Positions 56,577-64,000 of a stretch of DNA of 64,000 nt are shown one piece after another. How positions within the stretch are numbered: the first letter of the stretch is position 1; each line of letters starts with the position of its first letter. Both the position numbers and the translations under genes were made by a program. This DNA is from Rhizobium redzepovicii. Lineage in GTDB: Bacteria > Pseudomonadota > Alphaproteobacteria > Rhizobiales > Rhizobiaceae. The notes under the pieces were generated by a model. The model ran no database searches, had not been told where the DNA came from, and worked only from the letters and a program-made list of their open reading frames with translations. Location: positions 1-64,000 of the forward strand of contig NZ_JAILYH010000005.1 in NCBI RefSeq assembly GCF_019793435.1. The letters are read 5' to 3'.

Positions 56577-56592
56577 TTAACCATTCTTTAAC
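56577..56592. promoter_or_regulatory. CtrA-type box TTAA-N7-TTAAC with GCTAG -10-like element
   Basis: TTAACCATTCTTTAAC matches the CtrA consensus. About 26 bases further on is GCTAGTTTT, resembling the -10 of CtrA-dependent promoters, and the start codon of the orphan gene follows at 56658. Spacing suits activation of that gene. Confidence 0.55.
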
Positions 56593-56657
56593 GATTGACG
56601 CGAATCACGGGCGGGCGCTAGTTTTCCCATGTTTCTTCCTGCACGGGGACATGCGCC

Positions 56658-57089
56658 ATGGAAATTTTTTCTGTGCGGTCTTCTCAGAGTTTGCTATTTA
56701 AAAACAACCCTAATAACGCAAAAAGTTCGAAGACCTCTGATATTGAATTCGAGACCCGAGCTCCCGCCCCGGCCCCGTTCCAGATCGACGACAATAGTGA
56801 TGAAAGTCCGGATTTCACTGCGGTCAGCCCTGGTGAACTGCGCAACTACGCGCGTCAGAGTTTCGACAGCGGCGTGATCGATCAGAACACCTACGCTGCG
56901 ATCTCCGAGCCTCTGCCGATGCACGCGATCGATCCGCTCGGCAACGTCATCGACCTCTCCAGCGTCACCGACGGCACGAGCTTCAACTTTCTCGATTATT
57001 ACAAAAGTCAGTTGCAGATCGCCACATCGATCGGCGATCCCGATGAAGTCCAGACGCTGAAATCGATCGTCGATTTCCTGGATAGTTGA
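56658..57089 (+). CDS. Small acidic protein of unknown function behind a CtrA-type promoter
   Basis: The 143-residue protein has no signal peptide or membrane helix. The N-terminal third is polar and low in complexity (Asn/Ser/Lys then APAPAP); the C-terminal two thirds look folded (SPGELRNYARQSFDSGVIDQNTYAAISEPLP, then FLDYYKSQLQIATSIGDPDEVQTLKSIVDFL). I do not recognise the family. Translation of the lower part reads as a normal rhizobial coding sequence with GC-rich third positions, while the first 40 codons are AT-richer. Confidence 0.68.
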   Translation: MEIFSVRSSQSLLFKNNPNNAKSSKTSDIEFETRAPAPAPFQIDDNSDESPDFTAVSPGELRNYARQSFDSGVIDQNTYAAISEPLPMHAIDPLGNVIDLSSVTDGTSFNFLDYYKSQLQIATSIGDPDEVQTLKSIVDFLDS

Positions 57090-57090
57090 A

Positions 57091-57732
57091 TCAGGCCTTG
57101 CGCCAGCCGATGAGGCCGGGCGTTGCGTGCCAGAGTGCCTGTGCGGCAAACCCCATGAAGAGGACGCCGGAGCAGCGCACGATCAGCCGCTCATGGGCGC
57201 GATAGAAGCGGCGAACCGCGCCGGCGCCGATGATGCCGATCAGGATGATGTCGGCCGTCACGAAACCGACGAAGGACACGCAGAGAAGCATCGGCAAGGC
57301 CTCGAAATCAAGCGCCCCGGCCGAGCCCGCGACCAGTGCGGTGAAGGTGGCGAGCGCCACGGGATAGCCCTTTGGATTGGTGACGCCGAAGATCAGCCCG
57401 CGGCGAAACGGCCGCTCGACCACCACCAGAGCCTGTCCCTCGGCTTTCGGCTTGGCATTGACGGCGCTCCAGCCGATCCAGGCAAGGTAGAAGCCGCAGG
57501 CAAGGCCGAGCAGGTCGAAGACGAAGGTTCCGATGGTCTTGGCGCCGACGATCGCGATCAGCGCCAGTGACGACCAGATGAGATCCCCGACCAGATGCCC
57601 CATCATGAAAAAAGCGCCGGCCTTGCGGCCCTGCCCGGCACCGATGCCGAGCAGCTGCAGAAAGGCCGGTCCCGGAATGAGCACGTAGAAGAGCGCCGCC
57701 AGGAAGGCGCCGAAGACCAGGGACTGAGTCAT
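57091..57732 (-). CDS. LysE family translocator
   Basis: The 213-residue protein has six predicted membrane helices with the family signature IPGPAFLQLLGIGAGQGRKAGAFFMMGHLVGD and GVTNPKGYPVALATF. It probably exports an amino acid or derivative. GGAGCATCTCC precedes the ATG at 57732. It ends one base from the convergent orphan gene and is a separate family member from the LysE gene at 21210. Confidence 0.88.
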   Translation of the reverse strand: MTQSLVFGAFLAALFYVLIPGPAFLQLLGIGAGQGRKAGAFFMMGHLVGDLIWSSLALIAIVGAKTIGTFVFDLLGLACGFYLAWIGWSAVNAKPKAEGQALVVVERPFRRGLIFGVTNPKGYPVALATFTALVAGSAGALDFEALPMLLCVSFVGFVTADIILIGIIGAGAVRRFYRAHERLIVRCSGVLFMGFAAQALWHATPGLIGWRKA

Positions 57733-57895
57733 GGAGATGCTCCGGAGGATGACCGCGGTAGAGTAAGCCATCCCGGGTATCCGTCAAGGGCGGTTAAATG
57801 GCGATGTAAAGCGGCATGGATGAGCATCGAGAGGGTGGTTCTCATTTTCGCTGGGTACCGGCCTGGGCTTTCGGCAAGTAAATTTCGCCCATTCG

Positions 57896-57914
57896 ATCAA
57901 GGCTTTCCCTTGAT
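57896..57914. promoter_or_regulatory. Inverted repeat upstream of the DMT transporter gene
   Basis: ATCAAGG (57896-57902) pairs perfectly with CCTTGAT (57908-57914) around five bases, 66 bases before the transporter start, in a 247-base intergenic region with no other gene. It could be an operator; no regulator gene is adjacent. Confidence 0.3.
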
Positions 57915-57979
57915 TGCCAACCGACTGCCGGCATCACCGAGGTCGAAGGCTAAAGTGACGCAACTTCAAGAGGGTGAAC

Positions 57980-58951
57980 ATGATGGACAGACTCTTCTAT
58001 ATCGGCGTGTCAGCCGCTCTGTTTGCGGCCTTTGCCTTTTCGCTCAACTTTGTTGTTCCCTTCATCATCGGTGATTATTCCACCTTTGATTTCGCCCTCA
58101 TCCGTCATGTTGTCTCGGGTCTGGTCGGGCTATACATTCTGTTTTCGGAAAAGCGCGTCGTGCGCCATCTCACACTTCGGAACTGTTTACAGGCCATCTG
58201 GCTCGCCTTCATCGGATATGTCGGTTACTTCCTGACGGTGACGGGAGCAGCCGTCTTTGCCGGCCCCGTGATCGCTCCGGCCTTTCTCGGTCTGGTGCCG
58301 ATCGTGTTGATGGTCATTGGCAATCGACGTCAGGGATCATTGCCGTGGCGGTCCCTCATGGCGCCTTTGGCGCTTGTGCTGGCCGGCCTTATCCTCGTCA
58401 ACGGCACGGCATTCACGGCTCAGGGATTGAACTCCGTCGAATCCTTGTGGGTTGGCGTGCCGCTGGCGCTCGCTGCCGTGGGACTTTGGGTCTGGTTCGC
58501 TCTCACCAATCAGGCTGCACTCGCCGCTCGCCCGGAAATGCCCTCCGGTGTGTGGTCGGCCCTGATATTGGTCGGAGGTGGCGTCTTGATGCTGGCCTTC
58601 TATCCCGTCGGTGCCGCAATGGACCTCTTCCAGCTTCCAGCACTGGGATTCGGCTGGAGTGCCGCCGGCAACTTGTATGTTTGGGGTGCGTCTTTCGCGC
58701 TGCTGGCAACCGCAGGCGGCGTCTGGGCCTGGAACATTGCCTCACGCAGCCTGCCCGTTGCCCTGGCTGCGCAGCTGATCGTTTCGGAAACAGCCTTCGG
58801 TGTCATCGGCGGACTTATCGTGCACGCTCGTTGGCCAACACCGATCGAAGTCGCTGGGGTGGTAGTCCTGATCGCTGGCGTTGTTCTGTCAGTACGAATT
58901 TTCTATGCTCGCCTATTTGCCCCGGTAAGGACATTGCTTGCGCAGGAGTGA
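57980..58951 (+). CDS. DMT superfamily (EamA-like) transporter
   Basis: The roughly 323-residue protein has about ten predicted membrane helices in two halves, with the layout of drug/metabolite transporters (FAAFAFSLNFVVPFIIGDYSTFDFALIRHVVSGL at the start, a second EamA-like half from about 150). Substrate unknown. AGAGGG precedes two adjacent ATGs at 57980 and 57983. It is convergent with the NrtR-type gene, 18 bases away. Confidence 0.82.
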   Translation: MMDRLFYIGVSAALFAAFAFSLNFVVPFIIGDYSTFDFALIRHVVSGLVGLYILFSEKRVVRHLTLRNCLQAIWLAFIGYVGYFLTVTGAAVFAGPVIAPAFLGLVPIVLMVIGNRRQGSLPWRSLMAPLALVLAGLILVNGTAFTAQGLNSVESLWVGVPLALAAVGLWVWFALTNQAALAARPEMPSGVWSALILVGGGVLMLAFYPVGAAMDLFQLPALGFGWSAAGNLYVWGASFALLATAGGVWAWNIASRSLPVALAAQLIVSETAFGVIGGLIVHARWPTPIEVAGVVVLIAGVVLSVRIFYARLFAPVRTLLAQE

Positions 58952-58969
58952 TCTCTGGACGCTGGCCAC

Positions 58970-59644
58970 TCAAATTCTTCGATCGAACACAGCGACCGGC
59001 GTCTTCAGCCGATAGAGCGTCGTCGGTCGCCGGGCCCGCTCGGTCTGTCGTTTTTCGCCCTCGACCACTTCGAGCAGATCAAGATCGTTGACCTTGCGGC
59101 GAAAGGCGCTTTGGTCCAGCCGCTCGCCCATCACCGTCTCATAGATTGCCTGCAGTTCCGACATCGTGAAGACCTCGGGAAGCAGCCTTGCCGGAATGGT
59201 CGAGTAGGCGCCCTTGCCGCGCAGCCGCGCCAGCGCGGCGATGACGATCTCCTGATGGTCGAAGGGCAGTTCGCCTGCGGTCTCGACCGGCCGCAATTCC
59301 AGGGGGCTGGCGGCACCCTCCAACGCTCCCTGCGGGACCAGCGCAAAATAGGCGATCGATACCGACCAGTCGCGAGGATCTCGCCGCGCCGAAGCGAAGG
59401 TCGCCAGCTGTTCGAAGAAAATGCCCTCAAGCCCTGCCTTGGCCTTGAGGATGCGCCGCACCGCCGACTCCGCATCGGCGTCCTCGTCAACGTGCAGATA
59501 GCCGCCGATCAGCGCCGGAACGCCGGCAAAGGGCTCGGCGGGCCGCGGCAGCAAGGCCACGCATAATCGTCCTTGGTGCAGCGTCAGCAAGACGATGTCG
59601 ACCGTCACGATCGGCCGCGCGAATTCAGCTTCTGCCATTGGCAT
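58970..59644 (-). CDS. NrtR-type transcriptional regulator (NUDIX-fold plus winged helix)
   Basis: The 224-residue protein has an N-terminal NUDIX fold (about 10-140) and a C-terminal winged helix (about 150-224: FTMSELQAIYETVMGERLDQSAFRRKVNDLDLLE). The NUDIX box begins GGYLHVDED (47-55), but the catalytic REUXEE segment reads RILKAKAGL, so both catalytic glutamates are missing. That is typical of NrtR regulators, which sense ADP-ribose or other NAD-related ligands rather than hydrolyse them. It faces the VWA gene across an operator-like repeat array and probably represses both itself and that operon. Confidence 0.87.
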   Translation of the reverse strand: MPMAEAEFARPIVTVDIVLLTLHQGRLCVALLPRPAEPFAGVPALIGGYLHVDEDADAESAVRRILKAKAGLEGIFFEQLATFASARRDPRDWSVSIAYFALVPQGALEGAASPLELRPVETAGELPFDHQEIVIAALARLRGKGAYSTIPARLLPEVFTMSELQAIYETVMGERLDQSAFRRKVNDLDLLEVVEGEKRQTERARRPTTLYRLKTPVAVFDRRI

Positions 59645-59693
59645 CTTTCTGGTGAGCGTTCCGGGCTTTCATAACGGCCAATCATAAAAATAA

Positions 59694-59731
59694 CAATTTG
59701 CAAATAGCAATTTGCAAAATGCAATTTGCAA
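59694..59731. promoter_or_regulatory. Three-copy operator array CAATTTGCAA at 14-bp period
   Basis: Exact copies begin at 59694, 59708 and 59722, so the period is 14 bases in both intervals. The junctions also form TTGC-N5-GCAA and TTGCA-AAA-TGCAA palindromes, so each unit has dyad symmetry. The array sits 50 bases before the NrtR-type start and 79 bases before the VWA start, in a markedly AT-rich gap. A regulator binding site for the NrtR-type protein is the natural reading. Confidence 0.75.
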
Positions 59732-59809
59732 GTCTATATGATTGCTAACGAGGGCAGCGGGCAGAACCTGCAAGCCTGATCGCCAAGGCAACAGCAAAGG
59801 AGTGATGCC

Positions 59810-60712
59810 ATGGGTATGGGACGTTTCAGCACAGCCGACTGGGCGGCCTACAACGCACGCCATGTGGATGGCCGCAGCCGATCCGAAGTATTCGGCGCCA
59901 CCGGCATCGACCCCCGGTTCGATCCGGCGCGCTTTCCCACCCGCGAGAGCCGCGACAGCGGCTACAATCCGCAGTCGACTCCGATTATTCTCGCCTCGGA
60001 TGTGACCGGCTCGATGGGCATGATCGCCCACGAGCTCATGCGCGGCGGGCTCATCACACTGACATCGGAGATCTATGACCGCCGGCCGGTATCCGATCCG
60101 CATATCATGGTGGCGGCGATCGGAGATGCGTATACCGATACCGCACCGCTGCAGGCCACCCAGTTCGAGGCCGACATCTCGCTTGCCAGCCAGATCCGCG
60201 CCCTGTGGCTCGAAGGCAATGGCGGCGGCAATGACGGCGAGAGCTACAGCGCCGCCCACCTTCTGGCAGCCCTCAAAACCTCGACCGATGCCTTCGAGAG
60301 GCGCGGCCGCAAAGGCTATCTTTTCACCATTGGCGACGAGCCGGTTCACAATGGCCTGACTGCCGACCAGATCGCTCGCATCTTCGGCATCGAACCGCCG
60401 CGCGGTCTGAGCGCCCGAGAATGCCTGGCGATGGCGCAGAGAGCCTATGAGGTCTTCCACATCGTCATCCGCGAGGGTTACGCAGCCGCGCGGCTCGATC
60501 GGGTGCTGGCGAGCTGGCAGCCCTTGCTGCCAGGCCGGACCTTCGTGCTCGATGACCACAGGCGCATCGCCGAACTGGTGGTGTCGATCATCGAGATCAC
60601 CGAGGGCCGGGATGCCGGCGAGGTGGCCGCCAGCTGGCCGGGTGCGGCTGCCGCAGTCGTCGCCAAGGCCATCGGCGAACGCCCGAAGCGGCGCCTATTG
60701 CCGTTCTTCTAA
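59810..60712 (+). CDS. von Willebrand factor A (VWA) domain protein
   Basis: The 300-residue protein has a MIDAS metal site in the form Asp64-x-Thr66-x-Ser68 (ASDVTGSMG), GGGNDGESYSAAHLL (about 138-152) in the second MIDAS region and TIGDEPVH (173-180) in the third. No signal peptide or membrane helix is seen, so it is cytoplasmic, unlike surface VWA adhesins. GGAG precedes the ATG. It is the first gene of a two-gene unit with the PurA-like protein. Cytoplasmic VWA proteins usually organise or activate partner enzymes; that is inference here. Confidence 0.83.
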   Translation: MGMGRFSTADWAAYNARHVDGRSRSEVFGATGIDPRFDPARFPTRESRDSGYNPQSTPIILASDVTGSMGMIAHELMRGGLITLTSEIYDRRPVSDPHIMVAAIGDAYTDTAPLQATQFEADISLASQIRALWLEGNGGGNDGESYSAAHLLAALKTSTDAFERRGRKGYLFTIGDEPVHNGLTADQIARIFGIEPPRGLSARECLAMAQRAYEVFHIVIREGYAAARLDRVLASWQPLLPGRTFVLDDHRRIAELVVSIIEITEGRDAGEVAASWPGAAAAVVAKAIGERPKRRLLPFF

Positions 60713-60760
60713 GCCGGGAAAGTGCGAGACGCTTTCCGGGGGATTTAAAAACAAAAGGTT

Positions 60761-60799
60761 GGAGCGGTTCTGAGCACCCACAAAAAGCTGAACCGCTCC
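60761..60799 (+). other. Hairpin between the VWA and PurA-like genes
   Basis: GGAGCGGTTC (60761-60770) pairs perfectly with GAACCGCTCC (60790-60799). With AGC/GCT next to the loop the stem extends past a two-base bulge. No U-tract follows. It lies in the 149-base gap between the two genes and could attenuate, process or protect the mRNA. Confidence 0.5.
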
Positions 60800-60861
60800 G
60801 GCCCCAAATCGTAGAGAACAAAAGCCCGGCGCGCTCCGGGAACCATTTTGAGGAGCAGAAG

Positions 60862-62073
60862 ATGAGCACTCGAGCACAGGCCGTGATCGGCGCGCTTTAT
60901 GGCGACGAAGGCAAGGGGCTGATGGTCGATCGCCTTGCCGCGGCCACGCCGAGGGCCGTGGTAGTTCGCAGCAATGGCGGCGCTCAGGCCGGCCACACCG
61001 TGGTCGATCCCGCTGGCCGCCGCCATGTCTTCCATCACATCGGCTCGGGCAGCTTTGCCGGGGCCGCCACGCATTTCAGCCGCTTTTTCGTCGCCCATCC
61101 GATGCTGCTGCTCGGCGAGCTGGCGGATCTCAGCCAGCTCGGGGCGAGGCCTGAGATCAGCAGCGACCCGCGGGCACCGATCACCACGCCCTTCGACGTC
61201 ATCATCAACCAGGCCTTGGAGCTGGCGCGCGGCACTGCCCGTCACGGCAGCTGCGGCCTCGGCTTCGGCGAGACCATCGAGCGCAATCTGCACCCGGATT
61301 TCGCCCTCTCGACCAAGGATCTGTTCCGCCCCGATCTGCACGCCCGCCTTGTTTCGATCCGCGATGCCTGGGTGCCTATCCGGCTGGCCGCGCTCGGCAT
61401 CACCGCCCTGCCCGCAGAACTGGCCGCCGCGCTGCCCGACGACACCACCATCGCCCGCTTCGAGGCCGATTGCGCCGCCTATCTCGACTGCGTCACGCTC
61501 TGGCCCGACCGACGGCTGTGCGAACGCGGTGCCGTCATTTTCGAGGCGGCGCAGGGCCTCGGGCTCGATCAGGATTGTGGCGCCTTCCCCCACGTCACCC
61601 GCTCGAATACCGGGCTCGCCAATATGCTCGCTATTGCAGCCGAAGCCGGCATCACCGAACTCGAAGCAACATATGCGACACGCTGCTACACCACCCGGCA
61701 CGGCGCAGGCCCCCTCAAGGGGGAAACTCCGACACTTCCCGGCGTCAATGTCGTCGACCCCACCAACGCGCCGAACGAGTGGCAAGGGTGCCTGAGGCTC
61801 GCCCCGCTTGATCTCGGCCTGTTGCGTGAGGCCATAACCCGCGATCTGACGGTGGACCGCAACGGTACCACGGTTAGAGCCGGACTGACGGTGACCTGCC
61901 TCGATCAGGCGGAGGACGGGTTTGCCGTGACGGATTGCGAAGAGCTGATACGGCTTGATCCTGCGAAAGCCGCGTCTGAGATAGCCGGTCTTGTCGGCCT
62001 GCCGCTCTGGGCCGAAAGCTGGGGACCGAGTCGCGGTGACGTCAGGCCGTGCTTGGATGCAGCTGCCGCGTGA
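60862..62073 (+). CDS. Divergent adenylosuccinate synthetase (PurA-like) paralogue
   Basis: The 403-residue protein has the PurA fold: YGDEGKGLMVD (13-23, catalytic Asp15 and Lys18), GAQAGHTVV (catalytic His45) and FEAAQGLGLDQDCGAFPHVTRSNT (228-250). Substrate regions differ from housekeeping PurA. The IMP-loop GTGxGIGPAY is HGSCGLGFGE (128-137), the aspartate loop is CYTTRHGAGP (275-284), and the guanine motif TKLD is TCLD (345-348). It is about 25 residues shorter than PurA. GAGGAG precedes the ATG. I infer a GTP-using nucleotide-amino acid ligase with altered specificity, not purine synthesis proper. Confidence 0.85.
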   Translation: MSTRAQAVIGALYGDEGKGLMVDRLAAATPRAVVVRSNGGAQAGHTVVDPAGRRHVFHHIGSGSFAGAATHFSRFFVAHPMLLLGELADLSQLGARPEISSDPRAPITTPFDVIINQALELARGTARHGSCGLGFGETIERNLHPDFALSTKDLFRPDLHARLVSIRDAWVPIRLAALGITALPAELAAALPDDTTIARFEADCAAYLDCVTLWPDRRLCERGAVIFEAAQGLGLDQDCGAFPHVTRSNTGLANMLAIAAEAGITELEATYATRCYTTRHGAGPLKGETPTLPGVNVVDPTNAPNEWQGCLRLAPLDLGLLREAITRDLTVDRNGTTVRAGLTVTCLDQAEDGFAVTDCEELIRLDPAKAASEIAGLVGLPLWAESWGPSRGDVRPCLDAAAA

Positions 62074-62091
62074 ATCACCGGCAATAAATAG

Positions 62092-62119
62092 AGCCCGCGC
62101 GGCAATGCCGGCGGGCTCC
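62092..62119 (-). terminator. Shared hairpin terminator, argG / PurA-like
   Basis: GAGCCCGC (62092-62099) pairs with GCGGGCTC (62112-62119), with inner GGC/GCC pairing. On the minus strand it is followed by TATTTATT, 27 bases past the argG stop, so it should end argG transcription. It may also serve the convergent PurA-like gene. Confidence 0.7.
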
Positions 62120-62145
62120 AACCAGTTCGAAAGCGAACCCGGGAT

Positions 62146-63369
<1,224 letters not shown>

Positions 63370-63545
63370 GATGATGAGGTCCGTTGCATAAAAAGGCCGG
63401 CGAAAACCCGGTGTCGCGGCACTTTTAGCGAGATTGGCGCGTGACGCAAGGGCAAGTGCCAAGCCGCCGGCGCGATAGCGTTGACAGCGCCAAAGCGGAG
63501 CCCATATTCGCCAACGTCCGAGCAATGATCGAGGAGGGGCTCCCC

Positions 63546-64000
63546 GTGACCAATATTCAAGACATTTTCAAGAAATCCAATGTTGCCGTCGTCACCGGCG
63601 GGGCGTCCGGCATCGGCCTGGCGGCGGCGAAATATTTCGCCGGGCGCGGCATGAGCGTCGCCATCGCCGATCTCGGCGGCGATCGGCTGGCCGAGGCCGC
63701 CGACCAACTCAAGGCCATTGCCGGCGAGGAAAATGTGATGGCGGTCGAAACCGACGTCGCATCCAGGGACTCGCTGGAGGCGCTCGAACGTGCCGTGCTC
63801 CAGCGTTTCGGCCGCGTGCACGTGCTGATGAACAATGCCGGCATCGGCCCGGAAACCTCGATCTTCAGCCCACAGGCCAACTGGGACCATATCTTCGCCG
63901 TCAACCTGATGGGCGTCATCAACGGCACGCGCACCTTCGGCCCGAAGATGCTGTCGCACGGCGAGCCCGGCCTGATCATCAACACCGGTTCGAAACAGGG
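63546..64000 (+). CDS. Short-chain dehydrogenase/reductase, truncated by window end
   Basis: The first 151 residues of an SDR are visible. TGGASGIG (17-24) binds NAD(P), an Asp after strand 2 (IADLGGD) suggests NAD preference, and MNNAGIG and [12 protein letters not shown] follow. The catalytic Ser region (INTGSKQG) is the last thing before the edge; the YxxxK pair lies outside. The GTG at 63546 follows GAGGAGG; an in-frame ATG at 63525 is the alternative. It diverges from argG across about 175 bases. Confidence 0.85.
   Translation, partial: MTNIQDIFKKSNVAVVTGGASGIGLAAAKYFAGRGMSVAIADLGGDRLAEAADQLKAIAGEENVMAVETDVASRDSLEALERAVLQRFGRVHVLMNNAGIGPETSIFSPQANWDHIFAVNLMGVINGTRTFGPKMLSHGEPGLIINTGSKQ

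Noticed and set aside
59694..59731. Short CRISPR-like array
   Set aside because: Repeats are 10 bases at a 14-base period with near-identical spacers and no cas genes; an operator array fits better.
60761..60799. Intrinsic terminator after the VWA gene
   Set aside because: No U-tract follows the stem in the direction of transcription, and the PurA-like gene has no obvious separate promoter.
60862..62073. PurZ (2-aminoadenine nucleotide synthase)
   Set aside because: The catalytic Asp of PurA is retained and the loops do not follow the PurZ pattern as I know it. No phage genes are nearby.

Overview
The window is a GC-rich (about 60%) chromosomal segment of an alphaproteobacterium of the Rhizobiales, closest in content to Rhizobium (leguminosarum/etli group). 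The evidence is the mdh-sucC-sucD-sucA-sucB-lpd TCA block, the sdhCDAB block, an alphaproteobacterial Mic60/mitofilin gene behind hemCD, an Omp19-like lipoprotein, several CtrA-type boxes (TTAA-N7-TTAA), and palindromic intergenic repeats of a kind common in Rhizobium. No rRNA, tRNA, IS element or CRISPR array was seen. The first gene (minus strand) and the last gene (plus strand) are cut by the window edges.

Layout. 1-8250: an edge-truncated membrane protein, priA, a DapA-like aldolase, a GNAT protein, a PlsC-like acyltransferase, xerC, a TraB/GumN protein with a truncated tandem copy, and cytochrome b561. 8315-19568: a sugar-acid catabolic island. It has a carbohydrate ABC transporter, an RraA-type aldolase, four different enolase-superfamily proteins and a GntR regulator, arranged around one divergent control region. 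19777-32299: a long minus-strand block, mdh-sucC-(DUF1579)-sucD-sucA-(YciI)-sucB-(DUF4241, exported protein, SDR, LysE)-lpd. This is the lower TCA cycle with small accessory genes inserted between complex subunits. 32476-38628: zapE, an Omp19-like lipoprotein, an RlaP-type nucleotidyltransferase and sdhB/A/D/C.

39568-43048 is a tightly overlapped minus-strand operon (tsaD, gpsA, YciI, EVE, ETF-beta methyltransferase-like). It diverges from hemC-hemD-mic60-hemY-terB-glutamine amidotransferase (43121-48998). 49021-57732 holds MFS, YggT, DUF167, ppa, GNAT, typA, an M3 oligopeptidase, a CtrA-box orphan gene and a LysE exporter. 57980-64000 holds a DMT transporter, an NrtR/VWA/PurA-like cassette, argG and a truncated SDR.

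The most unusual unit is at 58970-62073. A NUDIX-fold NrtR-type regulator with a degenerate catalytic box diverges from a von Willebrand A protein and a divergent adenylosuccinate-synthetase paralogue. Three exact CAATTTGCAA copies at 14-bp period lie between them. I read this as a regulated nucleotide-linked system of unknown product. The second is the four-enolase sugar-acid island, whose substrate cannot be read from sequence.
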